Part shown: piece after piece, positions 46,663 to 57,786 of the stretch
How the letters are laid out: each line of letters opens with the position of its first letter
Numbering within the stretch: position 1 is the stretch's first letter
Source of the DNA: Actinidia chinensis
Lineage: Eukaryota; Streptophyta; Magnoliopsida; Ericales; Actinidiaceae
Direction: 5' to 3'
DNA length: 57,801 nucleotides
Assembly: GCA_009663005.1 (NCBI GenBank)
Contig: CM018905.1
Location: forward strand, 4,269,413 to 4,327,213
Made by a program: the position numbers and the translations under genes
The notes under the pieces: model-generated
What the model saw: the letters and a program-made list of their open reading frames with translations, nothing else
What the model was told of the DNA's origin: nothing
Databases searched by the model: none

Positions 46663-47848
46663 ATAATATATAACTAACACACGATTTGAAAAAAGGAAAG
46701 ATTTAACGAAAAAGTTCGCTAAAAGTAAAAATAATTTAGTTAGACTGCAAATTTATCTTTAATAGAACCGTTATGTATATTTACGTTTTTTTATTGGAAA
46801 CAAGCTAGAACACGACATATAATATGCTCTTCTACATTATCGTACGTTGTTCTTATTGGAGAATAGTAATATAATTTATTATTTTGTAACAAAGAAAAAT
46901 CCATAACTCATTATAACTTAATTAGAGAGAGGGGAGAGTGATTGAACTAGTCCGATCTTATTGGCCTCATAATTGGTGGTCAGCCCACTAAATGGTTCCT
47001 CATGGCCAAAAGCTCATAGCTCTCTCTCTCTCTGTCCCCTCTCTTTGTTTAGTTAAGAGATTTATAGTATGCAAAGTTTTCACCCGCGGTTTGTACTTTG
47101 TACAACAGAACTTGATTTGTAGTTACAAATTACTGATATGTGGACACATAAACGAACTTTATATTGTCTGCGGCCCATATATTTTGTTATTGGACTGGTC
47201 AAGTATGGCCGCATATGTAGTCCCAGTTTATCAAAATATTCTAGTCTAAGGCCCACAAATTTTGTAGTTCAGATTGCAGTTAGGCCCGTATGGAACCCAG
47301 CGGATTATCGAATCTACCGTGGATTAAAGTAGGGTAATTTCCTTTTTTATGGATACCGATATTGTTGGTTTCGGAGTTAAAAATATTTGGAAAAAAGATC
47401 CCTAAAGATCAAAAATTAATTTATCTGCCGATTTTACAATGATTTTTTTTAATTTTTTAATATTTTTTTTTAATTTTCAATTTGAATAAGGATTTGACAT
47501 TTTTAATTTTTTTCGTCAAGAGAAAGCGAACAATATAAGATTTTAATCAATGGTAAAAAAAATTACGAAAGAAAATACTCGCATACAATAGCACAAGTAA
47601 AAGGATTTTTTTTGGTTTTCATTGAAAGTTAGGATTTTTTAAAATGTTCAACCCATAAAAAACCTATCAAACGTTTATCAATTTCCCATAAAAAACTTAT
47701 ATTAAGGAAGAACCGACTACTCCATTTGGAAGGTTCACACCTACTTTTATTGTTTTCGCTTTATTATCATGTGAAAATTATGATTGTTTTTAAGAAATTA
47801 ATTTATATTTTAATTTTACGATAAATCGATGAATTTTGATTTACCACC
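46663..47848. other. Intergenic stretch without a recognised gene
   Basis: AT-rich DNA with a CT tract at about 47019-47045. Two overlapping frames of 64-85 codons (46992-47332) have no recognisable domain, and I do not call them genes. Nothing else is evident. Confidence 0.45.
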
Positions 47849-47985
47849 TGTCCGATGCTGTTTTTGGAGAGAGTCTGGGACGAGAACGTGGCTTGGAGGC
47901 AAGTGCCAGCGAGTAGAAGGCGTGGACGTGGAATTGGGCGGGTGTCCGAGTGTGGCAATCTGCCGGAGAGATTACAATCAATCTA
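47849..47985. other. Locally GC-richer segment next to a MITE
   Basis: This short segment is clearly richer in G and C than its surroundings (words such as GGCGTGGACGTGG and GAATTGGGCGGGTG). It is part of a 120-codon plus-strand frame (47829-48191) that runs on through the adjacent inverted-repeat element. The protein has no recognisable domain and the frame is probably fortuitous. A captured gene fragment or an old promoter remnant are alternatives. Confidence 0.35.
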
Positions 47986-47990
47986 CTCAG

Positions 47991-48182
47991 TCACCGAAAG
48001 TTTTACCGAATTTGTTACCGATAGCACCATACGACGACGTTTTAGGTACTAAAATAGCTTTAGGTTCTTCCCGGAAGAATCTATTTAGTTTGAACGACAT
48101 CGTTTTGATTTTTTTTTGGCAACCACACTTCCATCGTTTTGATGCTATCGATAACAACAATTCGGTAAAACTTTCGGTAAAA
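47991..48182. mobile_element. MITE with inverted repeats of about 36 bp
   Basis: The left arm TCACCGAAAGTTTTACCGAA continues TTTGTTACCGATAGCA, and its reverse complement lies at about 48142-48180 (TGCTATCGATAACAACAA, then TTCGGTAAAACTTTCGG). The arms match at nearly all positions apart from a small internal indel. The interior of about 115 bp contains ACGACGACGTTTTAGG. The long arms fit a Mutator-like or similar non-autonomous element. A target duplication could not be fixed. Confidence 0.65.
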
Positions 48183-48375
48183 GTAGCATAAGAGAGTAGG
48201 CTTGGTTTTATGATATTGTGCTGAAAGTGCATGCCTTGTAAGCAACGTTGATCTCGAGACATGTATCGTCGTTCCCGCTATGTACCGTTCATTAAAAGTG
48301 GTAAGGTATTTTTGGAATTATTCAGTAGCGCAAGGGTGGGCCCGGATTTATTGGTTAAAAAAATTGGGACCTAGC

Positions 48376-48723
48376 TTATCCGAGTTTGGGATTGTTTAGA
48401 TTGTATTGTGCAGTCAAAGCATTTTGGATTCTGTTTTAGGTATAGTTTTGAAGATCAAATCATTCGAATTGGTAGAATCATCATGAAGATTAATCCTGTA
48501 AAAATTCATGTTTGATGAATACAAATTAATCAACATTAATACTCACTATTTTAATAACTTAATAAATAACGTGTAAAATACACATTTATCTGATATAAAT
48601 TGACTATTGATTGAGTACTGATCTGATTTTGATAAATGTGATTTTTTACAGTATTATACTTCTCTATGAGATCTAACCATAATGGGTTTGGATCTTTAAA
48701 ATGAGCCCAAACGGGGACCTAAA
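48376..48723. mobile_element. Possible decayed MITE
   Basis: The right end GAGCCCAAACGGGGACCTAA resembles the right end of the element at 383-400 (AGCCCAAACGGAGCCTAA). The left side has only a weak counterpart (GAGTTTGGGATTGTTTAG near 48379). It is AT-rich with no coding potential. Confidence 0.3.
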
Positions 48724-48789
48724 AGGCTTTGTAGCCTGCAAAATTGACTTGATAGAAGATTGGCCCAAAATTTTTTTTCAAAGATGATT

Positions 48790-50610
48790 GAAATTCTTCG
48801 GGTTTGGTAATGTTTATAAGCCTTAGCTAAAGTTTCTTTTCCAACAGGGTTGGAGTGTAATGCGCAATTATCGGGTTGAGCAGTCTGCAGTTGATTGTGG
48901 AAGAATTATCCAGGGCAGGCGTTGTTCTCACAAATGAGGTTGTTGATGATTGGAGCAAATTCCATAAAGGCCTTGTTATAAAATTAGATTTTGAAAAGGC
49001 TACGACAAATTAATTGGACTACTTGTTGCAATGAGAAAATGTTTGGTTTTCCACAGAAGTGGTGGGATGGATGAGAAGTGGTAATATCTCAGCCCTTTTA
49101 TCTATGTTGTGAATGGTTCCACGACGAGAGAGTTCCCTATCAAAAACGCTCGAGGCAGGATGTCCCTTTGTCCCCCTTGCCTTTTTCCCTTTAGCCGCGG
49201 AAGGTTTGAACATGCTTTTCACAAGGAAGGGATCAGGATTGCTAAAATGGGTAAGTCCATTGGGCCTAACAGTAATTATGTATCGCACCTTCATTTGCTG
49301 ATGATACGTGTATTTTGTTAGGGCTTGTTCAACGGAAGTGCTAAATAATTAGAAGAATTCTGCGTTGTTTCGAACTCATTCAGGTTTGAAAGATCATTTC
49401 CAAGATCGTGTTTGTGTGGTATAGGAGTGGATCATGGTTAACTAATGTCCATTGCTGATTTATTGAAGTGCATGGTGCAGTCGTTGCCCTTTAAATTAGC
49501 TTGGAATGCCTCTTTGTGCTAGCCCAAGATTCAGGGCTCACTTGGAAACCGTTATGACAATTTCAAGAGGAAATTAGCTTCCTGGAAAAAAGGAGGTAAC
49601 TTTCGTTTGTGGGGAATTGACTTTGATTAAATCAGTCCCTCGGTATTCTCCATATATACTATTTATTCTGGTATAAGATTCCTGAGGGAAGGCGCAAGGA
49701 AATTGAAGAAATTCAAATTAAGATCCCATGCGATGAATTGAAGCAAAGATATAATTCCTTTTAGTGAACTTGAAAAAATCTGCAGGTGAAAAGAGGGTGG
49801 TGGAGATTGGAAATCAGAAACTTCAAAAATAATGAATGAGAGTTTGTTGATGAAATGGCATTGGATGTCGTACAATACATGCTTTCGTGGAAAAATATTG
49901 CAAATTACGGAATGGAGAGCCGAGTGATTTGTTACCAAATCTGAAAGTGGGGAGAAAATGTTCGAAGAAACTTGGGAGGAATCTCCGCTGATCACCTTTT
50001 AATTCTGGGAGTAAAGTGGTGTGGGAAGTTATGGGCAGATTGTATGAGATGGTGGACGTGGAGTGGGTATCCCCTCACGATTGGAGATCTTTTAGCATGG
50101 TGGCACAGTTGGAAGTTCAAAGGGAGGAAGACACACTTTAGGAGCAATACCAGTTACTATTTTATGGTCTATATGGATGTTAGAACAATTCATGTTTTAT
50201 GTGTGATACCCATATGGGAAGACATCATGGAAAATATCAAATCAAAGCTGGTTTGGTAATTCTCATACAGTCATTGTTACAGATGCTAGCTTGAGGAGTT
50301 ATCTAATGGACTTCATGGGGGAATAACTTCATTTGGGGAGAAGAAGAGGAGCGTGCGTTGTTGGCGGTTGCTTATGCACGTATTGGCAGCTGCACTTCTG
50401 CTATTACTGAATTTTTTTGAAGGATGCTCAGGGTTTTGTGCTGCTAATTTTTGGGGTTCAAAATTGGAGTGGGTAGAGGCTTATGGAATTATATTTGTAA
50501 TTAGTTAGAAGATGCATCCTAGCCATGATCTTTGTCACTATTTTCTTCTTCTTATTTCGTCTACATTTTTTCAATTAATCCTTTGTCCTGATCAAAAACA
50601 AACAAACGTA
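48790..50610 (+). pseudogene. 5'-truncated L1-type LINE, reverse transcriptase remnant
   Basis: This is the C-terminal half of ORF2 of a plant L1-like non-LTR retrotransposon. Pieces of the reverse transcriptase are readable in order but in changing frames: a Y-K-A-L-A-K-V segment at about 48815, T-N-E-V-V-D-D-W near 48930, K-L-D-F-E-K-A at 48981-49001, A-A-E-G-L-N-M-L-F near 49192, and the catalytic F-A-D-D-T at 49294-49308. Later come G-M-P-L near 49505 and L-T-L-I-K-S-V near 49617. There are several frameshifts and stops, for example just after K-L-D-F-E-K-A, so no protein can be made. The 3' end is an A-rich tail near 50595-50610. The endonuclease and ORF1 are absent, which is typical of 5' truncation on insertion. 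No target duplication was identified. Confidence 0.85.
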
Positions 50611-52480
50611 GCACAAGCCAAATTGTACCCGACCAGTACAGATTGAAACTTTAATCCAACACCAAAAAGAAAAAAATAAAAACTTATGAGAAAATAATAA
50701 AACACACACAAGTTTTACATGTTAACAATTTAACTTTGATTTTTTAACTAATGGCTTTAAACGTGTTGTGCCTGTGCCATGCCTTATCGTGTCCCATGCT
50801 TTCCTTGCCCGTACCGTGCCGTACCAAAATTTTAACACTGACGCACCCTCCGCTTGGACCATCTAAATCCCCAGCATTCCTGATCCAGATTAAGAGATCC
50901 TTAAAAGTTGTCTTGCTCCCTAGAATTGACTGAAATTATATTTCCTTGGACTTTAATATTATTCGCGTAGAGATTTCTCCTAAGCAACAGGCTACTCCTC
51001 CATGTTGAATAAAAAAATGAGAGGTTCAGTTTTGTAATTTCATGCCTTTCTCGAATTAATTTTAATAATTTGTCAAATTATTCATATATAAATTTTACTG
51101 AGATCTTAACATGTCCAAAATCATACCGAGCGATACAACATTTGAAACAAATGGATTCCAATCTAGTGTGCACGAATAATTTTTTACTATAATCTATTTT
51201 GACCAATACATTTCGTGATATCTACTTAAGATAATATTTTGATCTAACATTCGAAAGACCTACAATATGAATGCCTCAAATTAATTAAATGGACCTGCAC
51301 AAATTACCAAACTGGTTCTCTTCGTTTTTTTTTAACTGGAGAGGACCTGAAAATAGCACAAAAAATTACCCAAAACTCCTCTCTTAATACCTTTCTTGTA
51401 AACTATAATTGATCTGTAACCTTCTCTCTCTGCGCGTAATTCCCCAATCAAAGACAAGAGGAATTTGATTCCCTTTAGGAACGTCCTTGGCAAAGAAAAT
51501 GGAGCCTTATATTTTTAGTCACCCATTTCAGATTAAATTTTTAATAGGCACAAATTATTAGGTCCTTTTCGTTTCATATGACTAGACTTAGAAATCTCCT
51601 TTATTTTGTATTCCAAGTTGGATCAAGTTTGTATTCCATTTCGGAGCTCCTAACCTGCTCAGACAACAAGTCCCTTTTGAATAATATATATATATGGAAC
51701 CTAATATATAGATATACTATCCTTCTTTTTGAATAGTAAACAAACCTAGAACTAGTTTGACACTTTTACCTCCCCCCGGCCCCTTTTTTTACTGGAATGT
51801 TTAAAATCTTGTGGGATAGATATCTTTAGCTAGGACTCCAGAGAGCAATTAAAAATGCTATCCAATTAGGATGAAAATAACCTCCCTATTGTTGATGAAA
51901 CTATAGGATCAGGAAACCTGATGAATAAACACTTTAATTTATACAATAATTAACATTTTATAGGTACACCTAGCGACATACATTCATTCATGAATCAATT
52001 AAGTAACTGAGTTGTCCAACTCTTAGGACTTTCAGATGGTATAAAGAGTTTTTACCTCGAGAGTCATGTGGAGAGAAGATTGTACTAACCTTTTTTGAAA
52101 GAAAAATTCGTTAATGGTTTACCTCATCTCTTTGCTCACAAAAATTAGAAATGTTCTAAGTCAACCTACATGAACAATAATTATGATCAATTAACCTATG
52201 GTGACACTAATTAGTACTATTCAAAAAGAAGGATTAAGATGTGCATAGACCATGAAATAAGAAAACAAGAAAATAAAGATAAAAACCAACTAAATATGAA
52301 TTAGGAAACTTTTGCGAATCATATTAGATATTATATATATTAAAAGATAAGATATATATATATATCTATGATATTCAAATGGATTTGAATTTTGTCATTC
52401 CACCATGGCTCTTTTGGAGAGCCAGATAAAGCAATGACAAGATCAAAAATTTGTTAGTATGAATATTAACAAGGGTAAAC
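50611..52480. other. Intergenic stretch without a recognised gene
   Basis: About 1.9 kb of AT-rich DNA. Simple (TA)n tracts lie at about 51687-51698 and 52330-52372. A segment near 50766-50826 has repeated GTGCC/GCC words. No frame has a recognisable domain and no RNA gene was seen. Confidence 0.5.
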
Positions 52481-52650
52481 TTCACTATTGGTTCTCATAG
52501 TTTGACCAAATTTTACTTTTAGTCCATACTAAAGTCATGTAAATTTGTACATACTTGCTTTTCATTTAAACTGCTAAGGGGTATCAACCGGAACTATATT
52601 TAAACTGTAAGTGTTTCGTCATTTCAAACTAGAACTATAGAAACCAAATA
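52481..52650. mobile_element. Small imperfect inverted-repeat element
   Basis: ACTATTGGTTCTCATAGTTTGA (52484-52505, given here as landmark words ATTGGTTCTC and ATAGTTTGA) has an imperfect reverse complement at 52624-52646 (TCAAACTAGAACTATAGAAA). Between them TTTAAACTGCTAA and TTTAAACTGTAAG occur as a direct repeat. This may be a small non-autonomous element. Confidence 0.4.
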
Positions 52651-52959
52651 AACCAATGAATTCCAGTATCTATTTCCAATAGTTAACAAAATTAATTTGA
52701 ACTTCTAAAAGTCTAAAAAAAAGGAGAAATTTTGACACTATCGTATCATTTGATAAGTTGGCTATGGGGGGAGCAAAACTCGCTAAATTCGTCCGATCGA
52801 ACCGACCCGAATGGATTCGGATGGCTTTTCGAAATAACCCCGTCGGTGCTGGTTGATGCCTCACAAAGCCGAATGAATTTTGGACTGATGGCTATTAGTA
52901 GATACCACTGTATAATTCTGATCTGCCAGCAATTAGTAACTTTTTATTTGTTTTAAGTA
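52651..52959. other. Unassigned stretch
   Basis: Frames of 64 and 74 codons on opposite strands overlap here (52670-52956) and neither resembles a known protein. Nothing else is evident. Confidence 0.4.
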
Positions 52960-53313
52960 ACAGTGTTTTTGATTTTCTATTTTGAATACTCCTTATCTTT
53001 TTTGGCAAGCTGTCCCCACTTTCACAAATCCAACTGTCCCACTCCTAGTATTAAGATATTGATCAAATCTTTTTATTCTCTCTCTAACGTCAGTTTCTCC
53101 TCATTAATTCTATCTTCATCATCTTCTTCTTCTCTTCAAACTAGATCTCTCTCTAGTTTCTCTCCCTCTCTCTATTTGATTTCTGTCTCCCTCCTCTTCT
53201 ATTTTTAAAGATCTATAATTTTGTCTCTCTCATTTCTCTGTGTGATTTTCCTCACTCCTTGCCCCATGGTCTTTTTTCCTCTCTATTTTTTTTACTTTTA
53301 TAGTGTTCAGTCA
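52960..53313. other. Pyrimidine-rich non-coding stretch before the LTR
   Basis: The plus strand is dominated by C and T (CTCTCTCT tracts at about 53079-53180). This resembles plant 5' UTR or promoter-proximal DNA, but no gene follows, because the retrotransposon LTR begins next. Confidence 0.4.
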
Positions 53314-53689
53314 TGTTGAAACTTGCCTCTTCTTCTTAGCTAACAAAACACAATTGATGTTCGCAACCCGTTGTACCCTATTGAACTATCCCTACTAACT
53401 GTTAAGAGTTTTCTTGATAATTCGTTGTTGTTAATTGAAACAAGGATATGTTGTCCTAGTCCTTTAGGATTCACTTAGTGGACGTTATGTTGTCCTATAC
53501 TTTTAGGAATTCAGTTAGTGAGTTCAGCTAGTGGAGGAGTGTTCCTCAATTATGCGGAGCATAAGATAGTTGGTTTCCTTATTTTGTTGCTAGTTAGTTC
53601 AGGACTTATATTTAAGTATGTCATCTGTTTCATGATAGAATTAACCTTCAATTTTAGATTATTGCCTCTTCTCCTTCCTTTTAACATCA
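53314..53689 (+). repeat. Putative 5' LTR of the copia element
   Basis: The LTR is inferred from TGTTGAAACT at 53314 to AACATCA just before the primer-binding site. Its right end is well supported. Its left end is a guess from the TG start, because no second LTR is available for comparison. A TATA-like TATATTTAAG lies near 53609. An internal tandem duplication of about 39 bp is present (53448-53480 and 53487-53520, both starting ATGTTGTCCT and ending TTAGTG). Confidence 0.6.
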
Positions 53690-53700
53690 GGTATCAGAGC
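53689..53700 (+). other. Primer-binding site (initiator-Met tRNA type)
   Basis: AGGTATCAGAGC directly follows the LTR and matches the TGGTATCAGAGC site, complementary to the 3' end of plant initiator-Met tRNA, used by most plant copia elements. The first base differs. Confidence 0.85.
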
Positions 53701-53742
53701 CCCACGTGGTTTGTGAAAATATCTGCGGCAGTTAAGTATTTC

Positions 53743-54790
53743 ATGGCGACTGACAATCATAGAGAACTTTGGTCCAGCCAACCATACCTCGCTTGATGGT
53801 CACTATGATCATTGGAGGCATGCTGATGGAAATTTCCAAGGTCCAAAGAGCATTGGGATCTTTGTGAAGGATGGATATGCTGAGGCTAGAAGAAGATCAG
53901 TACTGACACAGCACAACAGCAAAAACTTGATGATCAGAAGCTGAAAGATTTGAAGGTGAAGAATTATCTGTTCCAATCCATTGAATCGTACAATTTTGGA
54001 GACAAGTCTCCAAAAGACCTTCAAAACAGATTTGGGATTCCATGAAGAAGAATCTCAGCTCCACAATAGTGAACACCCAACTACAAGCTCTCGCAAAGAG
54101 TTTGAGACTTCAATGAAGAGGAAGAGTCTGTGGATGTATTATTTTGTCTAGAGTGTTGACAATAGCAAACACGATGCGTATTCTGGAGAAACTTTGAGAT
54201 GTTTTCTGTACTTGATAGATTCTAGGTCCTGTATTCCCATTCCTATTTGTGTCTGTTCAATTGAGAATCTCACAACATTGAGAATGTTCCATTTGATGAG
54301 CTGCAAGGTTCGCTAATTGTTCATGATCAAAGGATGAAATTTCTTCTATAACTATAAGCTTTGAAGGTGTCAACTCAAAATGATTTCCCTACCGGGAAAA
54401 AAGCCAAGCGTCAGGTCGAGGTCTGGAGAGGCCGCGAAAGAGGAGGAAGAGGACGTGGGAGGAGCTAGAGGTAACCGATATGGAGGCAACCGAGATGATG
54501 ATCACTACAACTTCCAGAAGATGCCGAACATGACCAGGTTAAAGTCGAATGCTATCGAGGTGGAAATCATGGCATAGAGCACTGAATGCTATACAAAATG
54601 GCCAAAAGACAAGAAAGAGGAGGAATGGCCAAGGTTGAGTGTTACAGGCATTTGGCAATTATGGGCATTATAGCCACGAGTGTCTACACAAATCTGCCAA
54701 AAGACAAAGACTAGAGACTTCGAACTTTGTAGAGAAAGGAGAAGAAACACTCTTGATGGCCTGTCTACCAAGGAAGAACCTGATCTTAAT
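53743..54790 (+). pseudogene. Copia gag remnant with two zinc knuckles
   Basis: The start ATGGCGACTGACAATCAT at 53743 opens a gag-like region. Readable pieces include W-R-H-A-D (an indel away from the usual W-x-x-x-M region) near 53815, K-L-K-D-L-K near 53940 and L-Q-A-L near 54083. Frame breaks and stops occur throughout. Two CCHC knuckles follow in tandem. The first (54550-54589) starts C-Y-R and spans 40 nt instead of 42, and the second (54640-54683) starts C-Y-R and spans 44 nt, so both are frame-shifted. In a working element gag forms the particle and the knuckles bind the RNA. None of this can be made from the present sequence. Confidence 0.8.
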
Positions 54791-55200
54791 ATCTGTATGT
54801 TGACACCGGTTGTAGCAATTAATGTGTGGTAGTAAGTCTTCTTTCTCTTTCTGAATGAAAATTTTTGTACTACAGTAAGTTTTGGTGATAGCTCTACTGG
54901 AATGTGATGGCACGGGTGATATCCATATTAGAACCAAGAAATGATTTGTTGAAATAATTTCGGAATGTCTGTTCTATGTCCTGTTTTTTAAGACTAATTT
55001 ATTAAGTGCGGGCCAATTGCAAGAGAGGTTTATGTTATAACATTTCAGAAAAGTGCATGTGAGATCTATGATCCAGGCGGGGTGAAACCATAATCCCGAT
55101 GACACAAATAGGTTGTTTCCTCTGCGAATCACGACGTTCTTGTTAGGCCAAAGGGGACTGATTGGCTTTGGCAAAATTTTCGCTACGACCTTTTAATTTT
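54790..55200 (+). pseudogene. Copia aspartic protease remnant
   Basis: The catalytic D-T-G is intact at 54802-54810, in the context Y-V-D-T-G-C-S-N. It is followed by pieces of the typical region between protease and integrase near 55010-55110. In-frame stops are present soon after the active site, so no protease can be produced. In the family this enzyme cuts the polyprotein into gag, integrase and reverse transcriptase. Confidence 0.75.
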
Positions 55201-56040
55201 TATGGATTGAGAACGCTTCATCAAAAACAATGTTGACACGACCTCTATATGATCATCCTCCAATCAATAGTTTGGAAGGATTGTGTTGTTGGCAAACACC
55301 ACCTTGTTCCTTTTCCAAAGGGGGCAAGCATGGAGAGCCAAGATAGAGTTTGGAGCTAGTTCATTCTGATCTTTGTGGACCCATAGCTCCACCTTCCAAT
55401 GGAGGTAAAAGGTATTTTATTACTTTGATTATGACTTAGTCAAAAAACATGGTTTTTATGTGTTAGGAGAAATCATCACCCCTTCTACCTCAAAAATTTC
55501 AAGGCCCAATGGAGAAGGAAGTTGAAAGAATCTAAAAACCCTTCGTACAGATCGTAGTGGATCATATAACTCCACAGAATTTACAAGTTTTCTGTAGATA
55601 CATGGAATTAAGAGACCGTTACTGCTTCCTACACCACTCACAAAACGTGTGGCGGAGCGCCAAAATTGTACAATTTTGAACATGGTATCGGAGTATGGCT
55701 GAGTGGAAGTGAATCTGGCCCGAGGCAGTTCTTGTGAAGTAGTTATCTCTTGAATAGAAGTCTACTATTGCTGTTCGAAATCGAACTGCCAAGAGGCATC
55801 GAGTGACGAAGACAGTAAATCGATCACTTGCGTCATCTTTGGGTGCCTTGCCTATGCCCATATACTCCGACGAAAGGGAAGAAGTTAGATGAAAAGGGGT
55901 GAATGTGTTTTCCTAGGAGTTAGTGCAGAAGCTCAGGCCTCAGATTATATAATCCAGTCACTAACATATCACCATTAGCCCGTGATTTCGTTTTTTGATG
56001 AATAAATATATGGGGGGACTGGATAATTATGAGACGCAAC
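55201..56040 (+). pseudogene. Copia integrase remnant with D,D,E residues still readable
   Basis: The pre-integrase zinc-binding region is damaged (C-C-W near 55282). The core reads L-V-H-S-D-L-C-G-P at 55356-55382 with the first catalytic Asp at 55368-55370. The second lies in R-T-D-R at 55549-55551, and Glu in V-A-E-R at 55655-55657. Later, C-V-F-L-G-V-S near 55905 marks the conserved C-terminal part. Stops and frameshifts separate these pieces. In family members the enzyme inserts the cDNA into the host chromosome. Confidence 0.85.
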
Positions 56041-56159
56041 CAATTCCAGTGAATTTTGGACAATGAAGAACAACAGCAGCTGCAAATTTTAGTTTTTTCT
56101 CAGCCCGTCCGCGAGTGCTTCAAATAGAGAGCACACATCAAATGCCTCAGTCCACCAAT

Positions 56160-57080
56160 TTAACGCCATCCCGAAAAATACCAACTTGGATGTGGACTAG
56201 TAAGTGGAGATGAACTCTCTGATGGATGGAAATTCGGCCCTTTTGTATTATTGCAGATTGTAAATCAAGTGCCATTTCAAGAATCCGGTTCAAGATACAA
56301 AATGGAAGAATGCCATAGATGCAAAGTTCACTCCATAGAAAAAGAATGATACTTGGGATTTTACGACTTCCACAAGAGACATAAACGCATTGGTGTCAGT
56401 GGTTGTACAAAACCAAACTCAATGAGAAGGGAGAGGTGACAAACACACAGCACGCTTGGTGGCAAAGGACAAGCAAGAGTATTGGGTCGATTAACGTAGG
56501 GTGTTTGGCCTCCTGTTGGCAAACCTTGATCCATTCGAGTGTTCTTTTCTATGGCTGCTGAAAATTCTTGGCCAACTTTCAGCATAGATGTTAAATCCGC
56601 CCTTTCTCCACGTTGAGCTTTAATGAACAAGTAATACGTTGAGTCAGCCTCTTGGTTCATGTGCACAGGAAAAGAGAGGTGTACAAACCTAAAAATGCAC
56701 TTTATGGACTGAACAAGGCACTCCCAGAGCTTGGTACAGTCGCATAGATGCCTAACTTTGCTAGAGAAGGATTCCAGAGAATGCCATATGAAGCCTACAC
56801 TTGACATAAAGCTTGGGTCGAAGGAGAAGATACTAATTGGCTGTCTGTATGTTGGGATGATGTAATCTACACGGTAATGACCAATCTATATTTGATGTCT
56901 TTAACATCTATATGACAGAGTTTGACATGACCGATCTGGATTGAGCGCTACTTCCTTGGCATTGAAGTAGTACACGGTGTTGCAGGGAATTTTCTCTACC
57001 AGAAGAAGTATATGCTGGAAATTTTGGACAATTTGAGATGAAAGGTTGTAATTCTGTTGACACTCATCGTCCCAAATCTG
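56160..57080 (+). pseudogene. Copia reverse transcriptase remnant
   Basis: Readable segments include Y-K-T-K-L-N-E-K-G-E near 56409, P-R-A-W-Y-S-R-I near 56728, G-N-D-Q-S near 56873, T-E-F-D-M-T-D-L near 56918, and G-C-N-S-V-D-T near 57044. The catalytic Y-V-D-D site (about 56847-56861) is broken by an insertion giving a shifted frame: CTGTATGTTGGGATGATG. Many stops are present. A 148-codon minus-strand frame (56361-56807) overlaps and is a shadow. Confidence 0.85.
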
Positions 57081-57765
57081 ATGCTAACACAGAGTGCGGT
57101 GGAAGAAGGTAGATGCCACATTGTAGCAAGCAAATAGTTGGAAGTTTAATGTATTTAACACTACTAGACCTGACAAATCAGGCGGTTAGTCTTGTCGTCG
57201 TTATATGGAAAGTCCTACTGCGGTTCATCTTCATGCGACAAAAGGATCCTCCGCACTTGAGTGGCGATAATTGGATTATGATTTGTTTTATCAGACGTGG
57301 TAAAATCTAGTTTATTTGGTTTCCTCTAACAGTGACTATGCAAGAGACTCCAATAACCGAAAAAACACGTCGCTATGTCTTTATGATGGGGTTTTCAGTT
57401 GTATCTTGGTCATCAAAGAAGCACCCATCGTGACTTATCAACCACTGAATCAGAATTTTTTTGCAGCAGCTTGTCAGCCATGGCTAAGAGGATATCAGGA
57501 ACTGTGGCACTCAGCAACAGGGATTCAACCCCATTTAATTTGACAATGTATCAGCAATCAATCTTTCAAGAAATCTAGTTTTTATCAGGGAAAAGCAACC
57601 AATAGATGTGAGATTTTTATTTTCTGCGTGATCTGGGCCGAAAGAGTATTGATATGATTTGGTGCACAGTGAAGATCAAGTTGCGTATTCTAACCAAACC
57701 CCTCAAGTTAGCCTCTGTTTGTGAAGTTTTGCGTTAGACTTCTGGGTTTGGTTCTACTGCGAAGA
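57081..57765 (+). pseudogene. Copia RNase H and C-terminal remnant
   Basis: K-Q-I-V-G-S-L-M-Y-L near 57127 is the conserved start of the region between reverse transcriptase and RNase H. Pieces S-W-S-S-K-K near 57404 and I-D-V-R-F near 57601 belong to the RNase H part of copia polyproteins. S-E-D-Q-V-A near 57671 marks the C-terminus. Stops and frame changes interrupt all of it. Confidence 0.8.
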
Positions 57766-57767
57766 TT

Positions 57768-57786
57768 CAGTTTGAGGGAGAGATAT
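57768..57786 (+). other. Polypurine tract region of the copia element
   Basis: CAGTTTGAGGGAGAGATAT lies after the RNase H end, where copia elements have the TTTGAGGG-type tract priming plus-strand DNA. The following 15 bases do not match the proposed start of the 5' LTR (TGTTGAAAC). Confidence 0.65.

Noticed and set aside
49019..49995. Minus-strand frames of 91 and 110 codons
   Set aside because: They are antisense shadows of the LINE reverse transcriptase remnant.
56361..56807. 148-codon minus-strand open frame
   Set aside because: It lies antisense to the copia reverse transcriptase remnant, whose plus-strand motifs are clear.
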